48,077 nucleotides of DNA from the NCBI GenBank assembly GCA_964428055.1, contig CAYRWM010000011.1, positions 1 to 48,077 on the forward strand, in the 5' to 3' direction. A program made the translations under genes and the position numbers. Each line of letters starts with the position of its first letter. Within the stretch, counting starts at the first letter, position 1. The notes under the pieces are model-generated. The model ran no database searches. It was given only the letters and a program-made list of their open reading frames with translations, and was not told the origin of the DNA. Shown piece after piece: positions 15,435 through 23,156 of this stretch. Source of the stretch: CAYRWM01 sp964428055. Its GTDB lineage: Bacteria > Bacillota > Clostridia > Christensenellales > Christensenellaceae.

Positions 15435-16804
15435 AGATCTTTTGTATCTTTATTGGTGGAACATTCCTTTGTAATGGTCTCTTCAGCGTGCATAACAGTG
15501 GAATAATGGCGTCCGAAGATCTCTCCTATCTGCTGGTATGTAGTGTTGCAGATAGTTCTTATAAGATACATTGCGAGCATGCGCGGGTAAGCCACGGCTC
15601 TGTTTTTTTTCTGAGACAGTATGTCATCTTTTGATATATTATACTGTTTTGCCACAAAACTTATTATTGATTCCGGGGTTATAACTCTGGCACCGGGTTC
15701 GGAAGGATCTCCGGCTAGAGCTTCCTGAGCCAGATTGATGTCTATAACGGAATTATCGCTGTCGGAAAGCTTTGAGTAGTATATAACTTTTCTTAGTTTG
15801 CTCTCCAGCAGTCTTATGTTGGATGTTACGCTTGAAGCTATATAATAGTATACTTCGTCCTCTATTTCAGGCATATCCGGGATATTCTTCCTGTACTGGT
15901 GGGCTTTTTCCATAAGGATAGCCACTCTCGTCTCAAGTTCCGGGGGTTTTATGTCGACGATTATGCCCCATTCAAACCTGGAGAGGAGCCTTTCCTCGAA
16001 TCCGTCCAGCTCTCGCGGGGATTTATCGGAAGTGATTACTATTCTCTTGCCGTGCCTGTGAAGAGAATCAAAGGTATGGAAGAATTCCTCCTGTATGGAT
16101 TCTTTTCCGGAAAGGAACTGTATATCGTCTATAAGGAGAACGTCTATATCGCGGTATCTCTTCTGGAACTGCACGCGGAAGTCATCATTTGACTTTGCCT
16201 GTTTGCCGCTCATCCTGATCATTGAGATAAATTCGTTAAGAAAAGTCTCGGATGATACGTATACTATCTTTGCGGACGGGTTGTTTGCGAGTATATAATT
16301 TCCGATAGCCTGGATCAGATGGGATTTTCCGAGTGAGGGAGCACTGTACAGAAACAGAGGATTATAGTTCTTGTTGGGCTGTTCGGCAACGGCCTTTGCC
16401 ATCTGTGCTGCAAACCTGTTGCTGTCGCCTACTATGAAGGTGTCGAACGTATAGTCCTGATCCAGCGGGAATGCGAGGGCAGCGGCAGCTTCTTCCGGAG
16501 ATTTGCTGTCGGATTTGCTGCTCGTGCTGTTCAACTGGTCTTCAAGGATGACGTGCGGCGTTATATGACCGTTCGTCGTACCGTTTATCTCCTCAAAGGC
16601 CTCCTCCATGGCAACTTTAATGTTTTTAAGAAATCTTTCCTCGACAGTCTTTTTCTGGAGTTCCAGCTCGACTGTGAAGTAGTAGTCATTATCCTCGTGT
16701 TTGGCAGGTTTCAGATCCTTTATCCAGGTCTTCATAACGTAGGCGTTAAGATCATCTTCCAGATAAAAGAGAGCCTTCTCCCAAAGGTCGGAAAACATCT
16801 TCAT
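15401..16804 (-). CDS. dnaA: Chromosomal replication initiator DnaA (atypical motifs)
   Basis: 467 residues with all four domains: N-terminal oligomerisation (1-80), linker (80-115), AAA+ (about 116-340) and a DNA-binding helix-turn-helix region (370-467). Walker B 'LLIDDIQF' (223-230), the arginine-finger box 'SRFEWG' (275-280) and the sensor-2 region 'TSNIRLLESKL' are present. Two motifs depart from the family. The P-loop usually reads GGVGLGKT but here is SAPSLGKS (154-161), losing its first glycine while keeping Lys and Ser. The DNA-recognition signature, usually GGRDHTTVLHA, is FGRHYSTVMHA (430-440), changing the Asp-His-Thr that contacts the DnaA box. GAGGAG precedes the ATG. As the only dnaA seen, beside parS and dnaN, it is probably functional with altered specificity. 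Confidence 0.95.
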   Translation of the reverse strand: MKMFSDLWEKALFYLEDDLNAYVMKTWIKDLKPAKHEDNDYYFTVELELQKKTVEERFLKNIKVAMEEAFEEINGTTNGHITPHVILEDQLNSTSSKSDSKSPEEAAAALAFPLDQDYTFDTFIVGDSNRFAAQMAKAVAEQPNKNYNPLFLYSAPSLGKSHLIQAIGNYILANNPSAKIVYVSSETFLNEFISMIRMSGKQAKSNDDFRVQFQKRYRDIDVLLIDDIQFLSGKESIQEEFFHTFDSLHRHGKRIVITSDKSPRELDGFEERLLSRFEWGIIVDIKPPELETRVAILMEKAHQYRKNIPDMPEIEDEVYYYIASSVTSNIRLLESKLRKVIYYSKLSDSDNSVIDINLAQEALAGDPSEPGARVITPESIISFVAKQYNISKDDILSQKKNRAVAYPRMLAMYLIRTICNTTYQQIGEIFGRHYSTVMHAEETITKECSTNKDTKDLVDDFVERIKQ

Positions 16805-16851
16805 TTTTCATTTACTCCTCAAACCGTATATTAATCCACATTAACAATCTA

Positions 16852-16880
16852 ATTTTAACACTTATCAAAAAATGTGTAAA
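16852..16880 (-). promoter_or_regulatory. Promoter of dnaA
   Basis: On the minus strand TTTACA (16875-16880), a 17-base spacer and TAAAAT (16852-16857). A DnaA-box-like TAATCCACA (16832-16840, one mismatch) lies close to the expected transcription start, which would fit autoregulation. Confidence 0.55.
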
Positions 16881-16954
16881 CAAAGCCAAAAACGGGCACC
16901 ACAACATGTTGCGGCGTTCGATTTCCGACACCACAATTTTTGCAAAAAAAACAA

Positions 16955-16978
16955 AAAATGTTTCACGTGAAACATTTT
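16955..16978. other. parS centromere site 1
   Basis: The core TGTTTCACGTGAAACA (16959-16974) matches the bacterial parS consensus bound by ParB/Spo0J. It is embedded in a perfect 24-base palindrome. No parA or parB gene is in the window. Confidence 0.92.
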
Positions 16979-16998
16979 GGTACTGTTATATGGTGTTT

Positions 16999-17022
16999 CG
17001 ATTGTTTCACGTGAAACAATCG
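16999..17022. other. parS centromere site 2
   Basis: A second exact core TGTTTCACGTGAAACA (17003-17018), also in a perfect 24-base palindrome (16999-17022). It lies 44 bases from the first site and one base past the mnmG stop codon. Confidence 0.92.
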
Positions 17023-17023
17023 G

Positions 17024-18883
17024 TCACTTCGAGTTTGCCTTTTTGAAATATATCAGCAGAACGGATACGTCCGCAGGTGAAACGCCGGATATCCTGGACG
17101 CCTGCCCGACAGTCTCAGGCTGCCTGTCATTGAGTTTCTGCGCCGCTTCCAGTCTTAAGCCCTTTATAACGGAATAATCAAAGGGAGAAGGCAGATGTTT
17201 TGATTCATTCTTCGCGGCTTTTTCAACAGCGGCGGTCTGCTTCTTAATGTATCCGCTGTATTTTACCCTTATCTCCACCTGTTCCTTGATATCGTCTTCG
17301 ATCTCATGGGGTTTTCCGGTCGCTTTTGCTATATCGTCATAGCAGGTATCGGGTCTGGAGAGGAATTCGATCATCTTCATGCCACGGGTCTTAACACCGA
17401 AAAAAGACGTTGCAGCTGCTGAAGATACGGGATTTTCCTCAATATAACGCATTTCGCGCCGTATATCCTCCATCTTTCTCATATAAATGTCATATCGTTC
17501 GTCCGTAACGGTACCGTATCTGCGACCAAGCTCCGTCAGACGCTCATCTGCGTTGTCCTGTCTTAAAAGAAGCCTGTATTCAGCCCTTGAGGTCATCATT
17601 CTGTACGGTTCATTCGTGCCTTTTGTCGTTATATCATCGATCAGAACCCCGGCATAGCCGTCCATTCTGGTAAGAACCAGCGGTTCAAGTCCTCTTATAT
17701 ACGCCGAAGCGTTGATTCCGGCCACTATACCCTGTGCCGCGGCCTCTTCATAACCTGAAGTGCCGTTGATCTGACCGGCACAGAAAAGACCCGGTATCAG
17801 TTTTGTCTCCAGACTGCGCTTGAGCTGAAGCGGATTAATTAGATCATACTCTATAGCATAGGCCGCACGCGTGAAATGACAGTGCTCCAGGCCGGGAATC
17901 GTTCTGTAAAGCGCTTTCTGTACATCTTCGGGAAGAGATGAAGACATTCCCTGGGCGTAGATCTCGTTCGTGTCAGCCCCTTCAGGCTCAAGGAAGAGCT
18001 GATGGCGCTCCTTATCGGGGAATTTAACCACTTTATCCTCTATTGACGGGCAGTATCTCGGGCCTACGCCTTCTATCATACCTGAGAAAAGAGGGCTTCT
18101 GTGTATATTTTCCCGGATTATCTCATGTGTTTTGCTGTTCGTATAGGTAAGAAAGCAGGGCATCTGCTCCTTTTCTATGCTTTTATGCATAAATGAGAAT
18201 GGGATTATCTTTTCATCGCCGTACTGTGGTATCGTCTTGGAAAAATCTATGCTCCTTTTGTCCAGTCTCGCGGGCGTTCCTGTCTTGAACCTAAGCATTT
18301 CAAAGCCGAGACTGCTTAAGTTTGCGGAAAGACCGCCTGCTGCCGAAGCAAAACCGCAGGGACCGCTCTTTTTCGTGTATTCTCCCGTGATAGTGCTGCT
18401 CTCGAGATAGACTCCCGTGCAGAGAACCGCAGCTCTACACTCGTATATGGCGTCTTTTGCCGTTCTTATCCCGGAAACGCGGCCCCCTTCGGTAAGGATC
18501 TCTATTATCTCATCCTCGCAGAGACGCAGATTATCTGTGTTTTCCAGGAGATTCTTCATCCTGGCGGTATATCTCTTTTTATCCTGCTGGGATCTCAGAG
18601 AGTGTACGGCGGGGCCTTTTCCGGTATTGAGCATCTTCATCTGGAGAAGTGTCTCATCGGCGCATATACCCATCATTCCGCCCAGAGCGTCAACTTCTCT
18701 TACCAGATGACCCTTTGCAGAGCCTCCGATTGCCGGATTGCATGCCATAACGGAGATACCGTCCATATTTATAGTGAACAGTATCGTGTCAAGACCCGTA
18801 TGAGCGCATGCGAAAGCAGCTTCGACACCTGCATGTCCGGCGCCGACAACAGCCACATCAATTTTTCCGGCCAGATAACTCAT
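17024..18883 (-). CDS. mnmG: tRNA uridine-34 carboxymethylaminomethyl modification enzyme MnmG (GidA)
   Basis: 619 residues, full length. The FAD-binding 'VVGAGHAGVEAA' is at about 12-23 and the family signature 'NPAIGGSAKGHLVREVDALG' starts near 49. 'CTGVYLESSTITGEY', 'RFKTGTPARLD' and 'GLFCAGQINGTSGYEEAAAQG' are also present, with the helical C-terminal domain that binds MnmE and tRNA. Together with MnmE it installs the 5-carboxymethylaminomethyl group on wobble uridine. mnmE, its usual upstream neighbour, is not in this window; thyX takes that place. It starts 25 bases after thyX and ends at the parS sites. Confidence 0.97.
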   Translation of the reverse strand: MSYLAGKIDVAVVGAGHAGVEAAFACAHTGLDTILFTINMDGISVMACNPAIGGSAKGHLVREVDALGGMMGICADETLLQMKMLNTGKGPAVHSLRSQQDKKRYTARMKNLLENTDNLRLCEDEIIEILTEGGRVSGIRTAKDAIYECRAAVLCTGVYLESSTITGEYTKKSGPCGFASAAGGLSANLSSLGFEMLRFKTGTPARLDKRSIDFSKTIPQYGDEKIIPFSFMHKSIEKEQMPCFLTYTNSKTHEIIRENIHRSPLFSGMIEGVGPRYCPSIEDKVVKFPDKERHQLFLEPEGADTNEIYAQGMSSSLPEDVQKALYRTIPGLEHCHFTRAAYAIEYDLINPLQLKRSLETKLIPGLFCAGQINGTSGYEEAAAQGIVAGINASAYIRGLEPLVLTRMDGYAGVLIDDITTKGTNEPYRMMTSRAEYRLLLRQDNADERLTELGRRYGTVTDERYDIYMRKMEDIRREMRYIEENPVSSAAATSFFGVKTRGMKMIEFLSRPDTCYDDIAKATGKPHEIEDDIKEQVEIRVKYSGYIKKQTAAVEKAAKNESKHLPSPFDYSVIKGLRLEAAQKLNDRQPETVGQASRISGVSPADVSVLLIYFKKANSK

Positions 18884-18908
18884 AACTCTCCTAAATCAAA
18901 AAGGCCGC

Positions 18909-19418
18909 TTAAAAACAGCAGCCTTCGTTGTTCATCTCGGGGCACCGCCCAAGGTATTTGCAGTTCCTCACAAGAACATCCTTGAATTCGGGACATACAT
19001 CGACGACTTGCCGCGTTATCTCTTCCATGACCTGCCGTGTTTCCGGGGAAGCCATGCCGCAGAGTCTTCGTCTTGCCATGAATATCAGTTCCTGCGCGTT
19101 TACATCCATTATGTGCGTGACAGTCTCGTCCTGCCTCTTGGAAGATCTGTCTTCGCCGGTCCTGTCGGATCTCTGGGATCTGACGAAGTGCTCGACCCCG
19201 TATTTATGCCGAACGTAATGGACCGAGACCCAGTAGGGGATCTCCATCTCGATAGTGAACATAAGCGTCCTGATGGGAGAATGTTCAGCTATTAAAATTT
19301 TTTTCTTCCACTCTTCAGTAGGCGGTTTTATGGCTTCTTTGCCGACCGTTACCAGCGCAAGCCTCTTGGCGCGCATCCAGTCCTCGTCAGAGGGGTATCT
19401 CAGGAGTGTAACTTTCAC
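18909..19418 (-). CDS. thyX: Flavin-dependent thymidylate synthase-like protein (ThyX family)
   Basis: 169 residues. It resembles the short ThyX-like branch of Clostridia and phages: 'ALVTVGKEAIKPPTEEW', 'EHSPIR' and 'YVRHKYGVEHFVRSQRSDR' (69-86), then 'DVNAQELIFMARRRLC' and Cys-rich ends. Classical ThyX carries RHRxxSxNExSxR; here the aligned stretch is RHK...HFVRSQRSDR, so the substrate-binding motif is only partly kept. Classical ThyX makes dTMP from dUMP using FADH2 and methylenetetrahydrofolate. Activity of this branch is inferred from family placement. It begins 1 base after the jag stop, inside the rpmH-mnmG operon where mnmE usually sits. Confidence 0.78.
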   Translation of the reverse strand: MKVTLLRYPSDEDWMRAKRLALVTVGKEAIKPPTEEWKKKILIAEHSPIRTLMFTIEMEIPYWVSVHYVRHKYGVEHFVRSQRSDRTGEDRSSKRQDETVTHIMDVNAQELIFMARRRLCGMASPETRQVMEEITRQVVDVCPEFKDVLVRNCKYLGRCPEMNNEGCCF

Positions 19419-19419
19419 T

Positions 19420-20247
19420 TTATTTTTCCTTGGGGCGTATTATAACGCATCTGAAGGGATCTTCGCCCTCAGATATAGTCTCAACCTTGGGATTGCTCTG
19501 CAGCGTGTAATGAAGGATCCTTCTCTCATAGGGATTCATCGGCTCGAGCTTTATCTCTCTGCCGCTCTTGGCGACTTTGGCGGCCATCCTTTTTGCCAGG
19601 CTTGAAAGCGTTGCTTCTCTCTTTTTCCTGTAATTCTCGGTATCTATGGTGATCCTTGTGTATTCTTTTTCGCCTTTGTTCGCGACAAGAGAGCAGAGAT
19701 ACTGGATAGCATCAAGCGTATCACCGCGTCTTCCTATTAAAAGAGCAGCGTCCGCGCCTTCTATGAGCATGCATTCCGTCTTTTCGGCATCGCTCTTAAT
19801 GGATTTACAGGTCGCATCCACTTCCATTATGCGAAGAACTTCCTTAAGGAAAGGCTCCGCCTTGCAGGGGGTTTCAGCGTCTTCATATACAGGGGCCTCA
19901 ACAACAACGGGTTCTCTCTTTTCCCGCGGTTTCTGGTTCTTATTCCTTGAGCGTCCTCTGCCGTCTTTTCTGTAATTTGTGGTATAGTGTTCTTTTTCTC
20001 TTTCTTTTCTTTCTTTTTCGAGTTCTTCCTCTGCTTTCCTCATCAGTTCTTCTTCTTCTTTGAGATCCTCTTCGGAAAGCTCTGCTTTAGGGGTCATCCT
20101 CACGCATGCTTTTTTCATGCCGAGAAATCCGCCTGAGCCGTCGCTGACTATCTCCATAGAGACCTCGTCAAGACTAAGGCCCATGGCATCCAGCCCGGCC
20201 GAGATCGCCAGGTCGATTGTCTTGCCCTTAAATTCTCTCGTAGGCAT
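19420..20247 (-). CDS. khpB: RNA-binding protein Jag/KhpB
   Basis: 275 residues. The N-terminal Jag-N domain (1-52) begins 'MPTREFKGKTIDLAI'. A highly charged helix (about 55-90) and basic linker follow, then a KH domain with the GRRG loop (172-175) and 'DTLDAIQYL', and a C-terminal R3H domain with the RxxxH motif at 242-246. KhpB binds RNA with KhpA and affects cell division and envelope genes in Gram-positives. GGAGG precedes the ATG; it lies 29 bases after yidC, the conserved neighbour. Confidence 0.94.
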   Translation of the reverse strand: MPTREFKGKTIDLAISAGLDAMGLSLDEVSMEIVSDGSGGFLGMKKACVRMTPKAELSEEDLKEEEELMRKAEEELEKERKEREKEHYTTNYRKDGRGRSRNKNQKPREKREPVVVEAPVYEDAETPCKAEPFLKEVLRIMEVDATCKSIKSDAEKTECMLIEGADAALLIGRRGDTLDAIQYLCSLVANKGEKEYTRITIDTENYRKKREATLSSLAKRMAAKVAKSGREIKLEPMNPYERRILHYTLQSNPKVETISEGEDPFRCVIIRPKEK

Positions 20248-20276
20248 ATTTTATTTTCCTCCAATTATGTAAACCA

Positions 20277-21275
20277 CTAGCTGTTAGATACGCTAACGTT
20301 AGGGCTGATTTTCGTTTTTTTGTCTTTTCCGCTTTTTTTATTCAGGATATTCGTAATGATCCTGCCCTGAGCGAACGCATAGAGCGATGATACCGTCCAG
20401 TAAAGAGCGAATGCTGCGTTCGATGTGAAGCAGATGTATGCCGAGAAAACGGGGAATACATACATGAATATCTTGTTTGTTCCGGCCATTGACTGATCCG
20501 CTTCCGTTCCGGTGGTCATTCCCGCTGTGGAAGCGCCGCCGAACTTCTGAGCCAGGAACAGCGATACACCCGAAAGTATGGGCAGTATGCATGCACCGTT
20601 GACGAGCAGGTTGCCGTTCTCGGAAACGAATCCCTGTTCTACGGAGATGCTGTTCATTATGGCTGAATACGTAGGCTGCACGATCGATATCACGTTGCCC
20701 GAGAAATCAACAAGACCGCAGTCTTTAAGCTGATAGAGTATCTGCGGGGAGAGGAAATCAGCGTTTGTCTGCAGGAATGTCGCGAAATCGTTTGCGGTGG
20801 GCATCGTTAAGGCGAATACCGTATCCGGCTGCCACAGGTTGTGGACCCAGATAAATGATGATATGTCAACGTTTGCTGTTCCGTATCTTACGGCTGAAAG
20901 CACGCTGTCAATCGTCTGCTGTGACTGCAGGTCTCTCATCGCGCCGAAGAAGGCGAACAGTATGAAAAGCTGCAGCAGCATGGGCAGACATCCGAGAAGA
21001 GGCTGCGCGCCCATCTTTTTGTACAGCTCTCTCTGTTTTTTCTGGAGCTGCGCGGGATCGTTTGCATATCTCTTCTGCAGAGACTGCATCTGCGGGCCGA
21101 GTTCAGCCATTTTTTTCTGATTCTTACGCATCTTTATGTCGATGGGCATGAGCGCCATTCTTATGAAGATCGTAAGAAGTATGATGGCTATCGCGTACTC
21201 CGTGACAAGTCCGGCCAAACCGTTGAGTGACATGCCGAAAAGGTCACTTAAAAAGTTGTGGTATAAAAAACCCAT
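20277..21275 (-). CDS. yidC: Membrane protein insertase YidC
   Basis: 332 residues. The first membrane segment 'ITEYAIAIILLTIFIRMAL'-like region (22-42) holds the conserved groove arginine (Arg 39). A cytosolic helical hairpin rich in Lys/Gln (about 50-90) is followed by four more membrane segments, including 'LLGCLPMLLQLFILFAFF'. It inserts membrane proteins with or without Sec. An unusually short N-terminus lacks the lipoprotein signal seen in many Firmicutes YidC proteins. The tail is basic and may touch the ribosome. Operon context rnpA-yidD-yidC-jag is standard. Confidence 0.95.
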   Translation of the reverse strand: MGFLYHNFLSDLFGMSLNGLAGLVTEYAIAIILLTIFIRMALMPIDIKMRKNQKKMAELGPQMQSLQKRYANDPAQLQKKQRELYKKMGAQPLLGCLPMLLQLFILFAFFGAMRDLQSQQTIDSVLSAVRYGTANVDISSFIWVHNLWQPDTVFALTMPTANDFATFLQTNADFLSPQILYQLKDCGLVDFSGNVISIVQPTYSAIMNSISVEQGFVSENGNLLVNGACILPILSGVSLFLAQKFGGASTAGMTTGTEADQSMAGTNKIFMYVFPVFSAYICFTSNAAFALYWTVSSLYAFAQGRIITNILNKKSGKDKKTKISPNVSVSNS

Positions 21276-21308
21276 TTGAGTCGTTCTCCCTTCGGGTTAT
21301 AACTGTCT

Positions 21309-21518
21309 TTAGGGAACAGGGTCGTATCCGCCTTTTGAGAACGGATTGCAGCGGAGTATCCGCCAGATCGCAAGACCGGTGCCTTTAAGTGCGCCGTATT
21401 TGCTTATGGCCTGATACGCATATGCTGAACAGGTCGGCGTGTATTTACAGTTCCTGCCGAGATATGGGGACAGCGCTTTCTGATAAAACCTTATCAATAA
21501 GAGTAAAAACTTTTTCAT
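21309..21518 (-). CDS. yidD: Membrane protein insertion efficiency factor YidD
   Basis: 69 residues. It starts with an amphipathic helix (MKKFLLLLIRFYQKALSPYLG), followed by the family core 'CKYTPTCSAYAYQAI' and 'RILRCNPFSKGGYDPVP'. It is a small inner-face membrane protein that assists YidC/Sec insertion. Its ATG overlaps the rnpA end by 4 bases, indicating coupled translation. Confidence 0.95.
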   Translation of the reverse strand: MKKFLLLLIRFYQKALSPYLGRNCKYTPTCSAYAYQAISKYGALKGTGLAIWRILRCNPFSKGGYDPVP

Positions 21519-21898
21519 TGCTCTTCCTTCGGCAGCAGGTTCTGCTTTCTTAGAAGAAAACGCATGTCATGCAGGATCCTCTTGTAATCCGAGTCCTCGA
21601 TGCCGGATCTTGCAACAAAGATTATACCGTAATCACCTGATATCTCAGCACACAGGGAGCGGTATGCCTCTTTCATCCGTCTTCGAACAAGATTCCTTGT
21701 TACACTGTTTCCGATCTTTTTTGACACCACAAAACCAACTCGTACCCCGCTTCTGCGGCTCTTAGCGCATATGCAGACTAGCACTTTCGAGGCTTTTCCG
21801 GCACCTTTTCTGTAAACAAAGGCAAATTCCTTGTTCTTTTTCAGTGTCACCGGCCGCCCTATGGTCTTGTTTGCTTCGTTGAGCCTGGTCTCTTTCAA
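21515..21898 (-). CDS. rnpA: Ribonuclease P protein component
   Basis: 127 residues as drawn from a TTG start. The core begins 'VTLKKNKEFAFVYRKG' and includes the RNR helix 'RNLVRRRMKEAYR', which contacts RNase P RNA to mature tRNA 5' ends. The N-terminus extends about 15 residues beyond that of most relatives, so the GTG at the Val of 'VTLKKNKEF' is a possible start. Neither start has a strong ribosome site, and coupling to rpmH may matter. It lies 72 bases after rpmH. Confidence 0.93.
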   Translation of the reverse strand: MKETRLNEANKTIGRPVTLKKNKEFAFVYRKGAGKASKVLVCICAKSRRSGVRVGFVVSKKIGNSVTRNLVRRRMKEAYRSLCAEISGDYGIIFVARSGIEDSDYKRILHDMRFLLRKQNLLPKEEQ

Positions 21899-21970
21899 AT
21901 CACTGGGTTCAGGAGCTCAAAGCTCCGTATCTACTGTCTCTGCACGTCTGCGCAGAGAGTTCTTTAAGAC

Positions 21971-22105
21971 TTATGCGGACAGTATCTTGCGGCCCTTAGC
22001 ACGTCTTCTTGCAAGTACGTTGCGTCCGTTCTTTGTGCTCATCCTGGCTCTGAAACCATGGACTTTGCTTCTCTGCCTTTTCTTAGGCTGGAATGTCATT
22101 TTCAT
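21971..22105 (-). CDS. rpmH: Ribosomal protein bL34
   Basis: 44 residues, found by translating the minus strand: it begins MKMTFQPKKRQRSKVHGF and ends GRKILSA. This is a complete, very conserved L34 of the 50S subunit, basic throughout. AAGAGG lies 9-10 bases before the ATG. First gene of the rpmH-rnpA-yidD-yidC-jag-thyX-mnmG run, directly downstream of a consensus promoter. Confidence 0.97.
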   Translation of the reverse strand: MKMTFQPKKRQRSKVHGFRARMSTKNGRNVLARRRAKGRKILSA

Positions 22106-22144
22106 GTCAAGCTACCTCTTTCGTTTCGATAATAAGACTATTAT

Positions 22145-22173
22145 ATTATAGAGACTAAAGGTTTGCGTGTCAA
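22145..22173 (-). promoter_or_regulatory. Consensus promoter of the rpmH operon
   Basis: On the minus strand TTGACA (22168-22173), exactly 17 bases, then TATAAT (22145-22150): both hexamers are perfect. It is the strongest promoter seen in the window, fitting a ribosomal-protein gene. Confidence 0.88.
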
Positions 22174-22186
22174 TAAAAATGGACAA

Positions 22187-22208
22187 CGCCCGGGCGGTTC
22201 CCCGGGCG
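22187..22208 (-). terminator. GC-rich terminator after the Nudix gene
   Basis: CGCCCGGG (22187-22194) pairs with CCCGGGCG (22201-22208) across a 6-base loop. It lies 10 bases after the Nudix stop and just before the rpmH promoter. The T-run on the minus strand is interrupted (TTGTCCATTTTT). Confidence 0.65.
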
Positions 22209-22217
22209 CTTTTCTAC

Positions 22218-23024
22218 CTATATATATGAATATGAGCCGTCGCTGTTCTTTCTTACCGGCATCAGCGACAAGATGCCGTCATCCACGGGTTCAAGAAGAA
22301 TTGCTTTCAGAAGCTTTTTAAGAGCGCTTATCCTGAACGTCTTTCCGAGCACGTTTATGCCCGCGTAAGACGTCAGGATCTCCTTTTTTATAAAGCGGTA
22401 GGCTTCCGCTATCTCAAGCGCGTGATCGAAAGCGAGGGAGCTGGTATCCGATATCTCTTTTTTCTCGGTCCTGTACCTTCCGCTGTGTATCTCGGTCCTG
22501 ATCTCCGGCGTGAACACGTTCTTTCCTTCGAACCTGAGCGAAAAATACGATTCCGCCGTATCTCCGGACTCTATGACCTGTTCGTCGACATCTGTAAGCA
22601 GAACCCAGTCGGTGTCGGCAGCGTCGTCACCGGCCTTTGCGTGAAGTTCTTCCTTATTTAATATCGTGGTGTAGAGAGTCGTTATGTTCCTGTCTCTGGG
22701 ATCCCTTCCCGGTCTTCCGAAAGAACCGACCTGAAATATCGGAATCCCCGAAAGGCCCGTTTCCTCTTCGAGCTCTCTTGCCGCGGTCTCATAAAGGGAT
22801 TCGTCCATATTTATGAATCCGCCGGGCAGACAGTAATGACCCCTGTAGGGGAAACCGCCTCTTTTAACCAGCAGGAGCTCAAGTCCCGCTTCTGACAGCG
22901 CGAATACCGCTACATCCGCGGTATGCGAAGCTTTTTTCCACTTTTCGGGATTGTAATCTTTAAGAAATCTCTTTTCTTCTTCCGATTCCGGCTCATAGCC
23001 GAAGTATCTAAAAGGACTCTTCAA
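22218..23024 (-). CDS. Nudix hydrolase with NrtR-like C-terminal extension
   Basis: 268 residues from a TTG start. The Nudix box fits GX5EX7REUXEEXGU at residues 69-91 ('GFINMDESLYETAARELEEETGL'-like). The middle resembles ADP-ribose pyrophosphatases (COG1051). The C-terminal part has 'LAFDHALEIAEAYRFIKKEI' and 'FRISALKKLLKAILLEP', echoing the linker and winged helix of NrtR-type NAD regulators, although the final DNA-binding part looks short or altered. It could be an ADP-ribose or similar nucleotide hydrolase, or a regulator. No NAD genes lie nearby to support the second choice. Confidence 0.82.
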   Translation of the reverse strand: MKSPFRYFGYEPESEEEKRFLKDYNPEKWKKASHTADVAVFALSEAGLELLLVKRGGFPYRGHYCLPGGFINMDESLYETAARELEEETGLSGIPIFQVGSFGRPGRDPRDRNITTLYTTILNKEELHAKAGDDAADTDWVLLTDVDEQVIESGDTAESYFSLRFEGKNVFTPEIRTEIHSGRYRTEKKEISDTSSLAFDHALEIAEAYRFIKKEILTSYAGINVLGKTFRISALKKLLKAILLEPVDDGILSLMPVRKNSDGSYSYI

Positions 23025-23113
23025 TTCTTTTTCCGCCTTCCTTGCCTAACTTATTATATTATATTACAAAATGAGACCGGTTTGGCGGTTTATGGCGTAC
23101 AGTTTCGGAATTG

Positions 23114-23122
23114 TGATATAAT
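23114..23122 (+). promoter_or_regulatory. Extended -10 promoter for the MFS gene
   Basis: TGATATAAT, an extended -10 (TGnTATAAT), 34 bases before the ATG. No good -35 is visible. Confidence 0.55.
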
Positions 23123-23156
23123 TTTTTTGTAAAATAGGATGGGGAGAGGGCTAATT

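Noticed and set aside
21831..22151. Plus-strand open frame of 106 codons over rpmH and the start of rnpA
   Set aside because: The minus strand encodes an unmistakable ribosomal protein L34 and the start of rnpA; the plus frame is a shadow.
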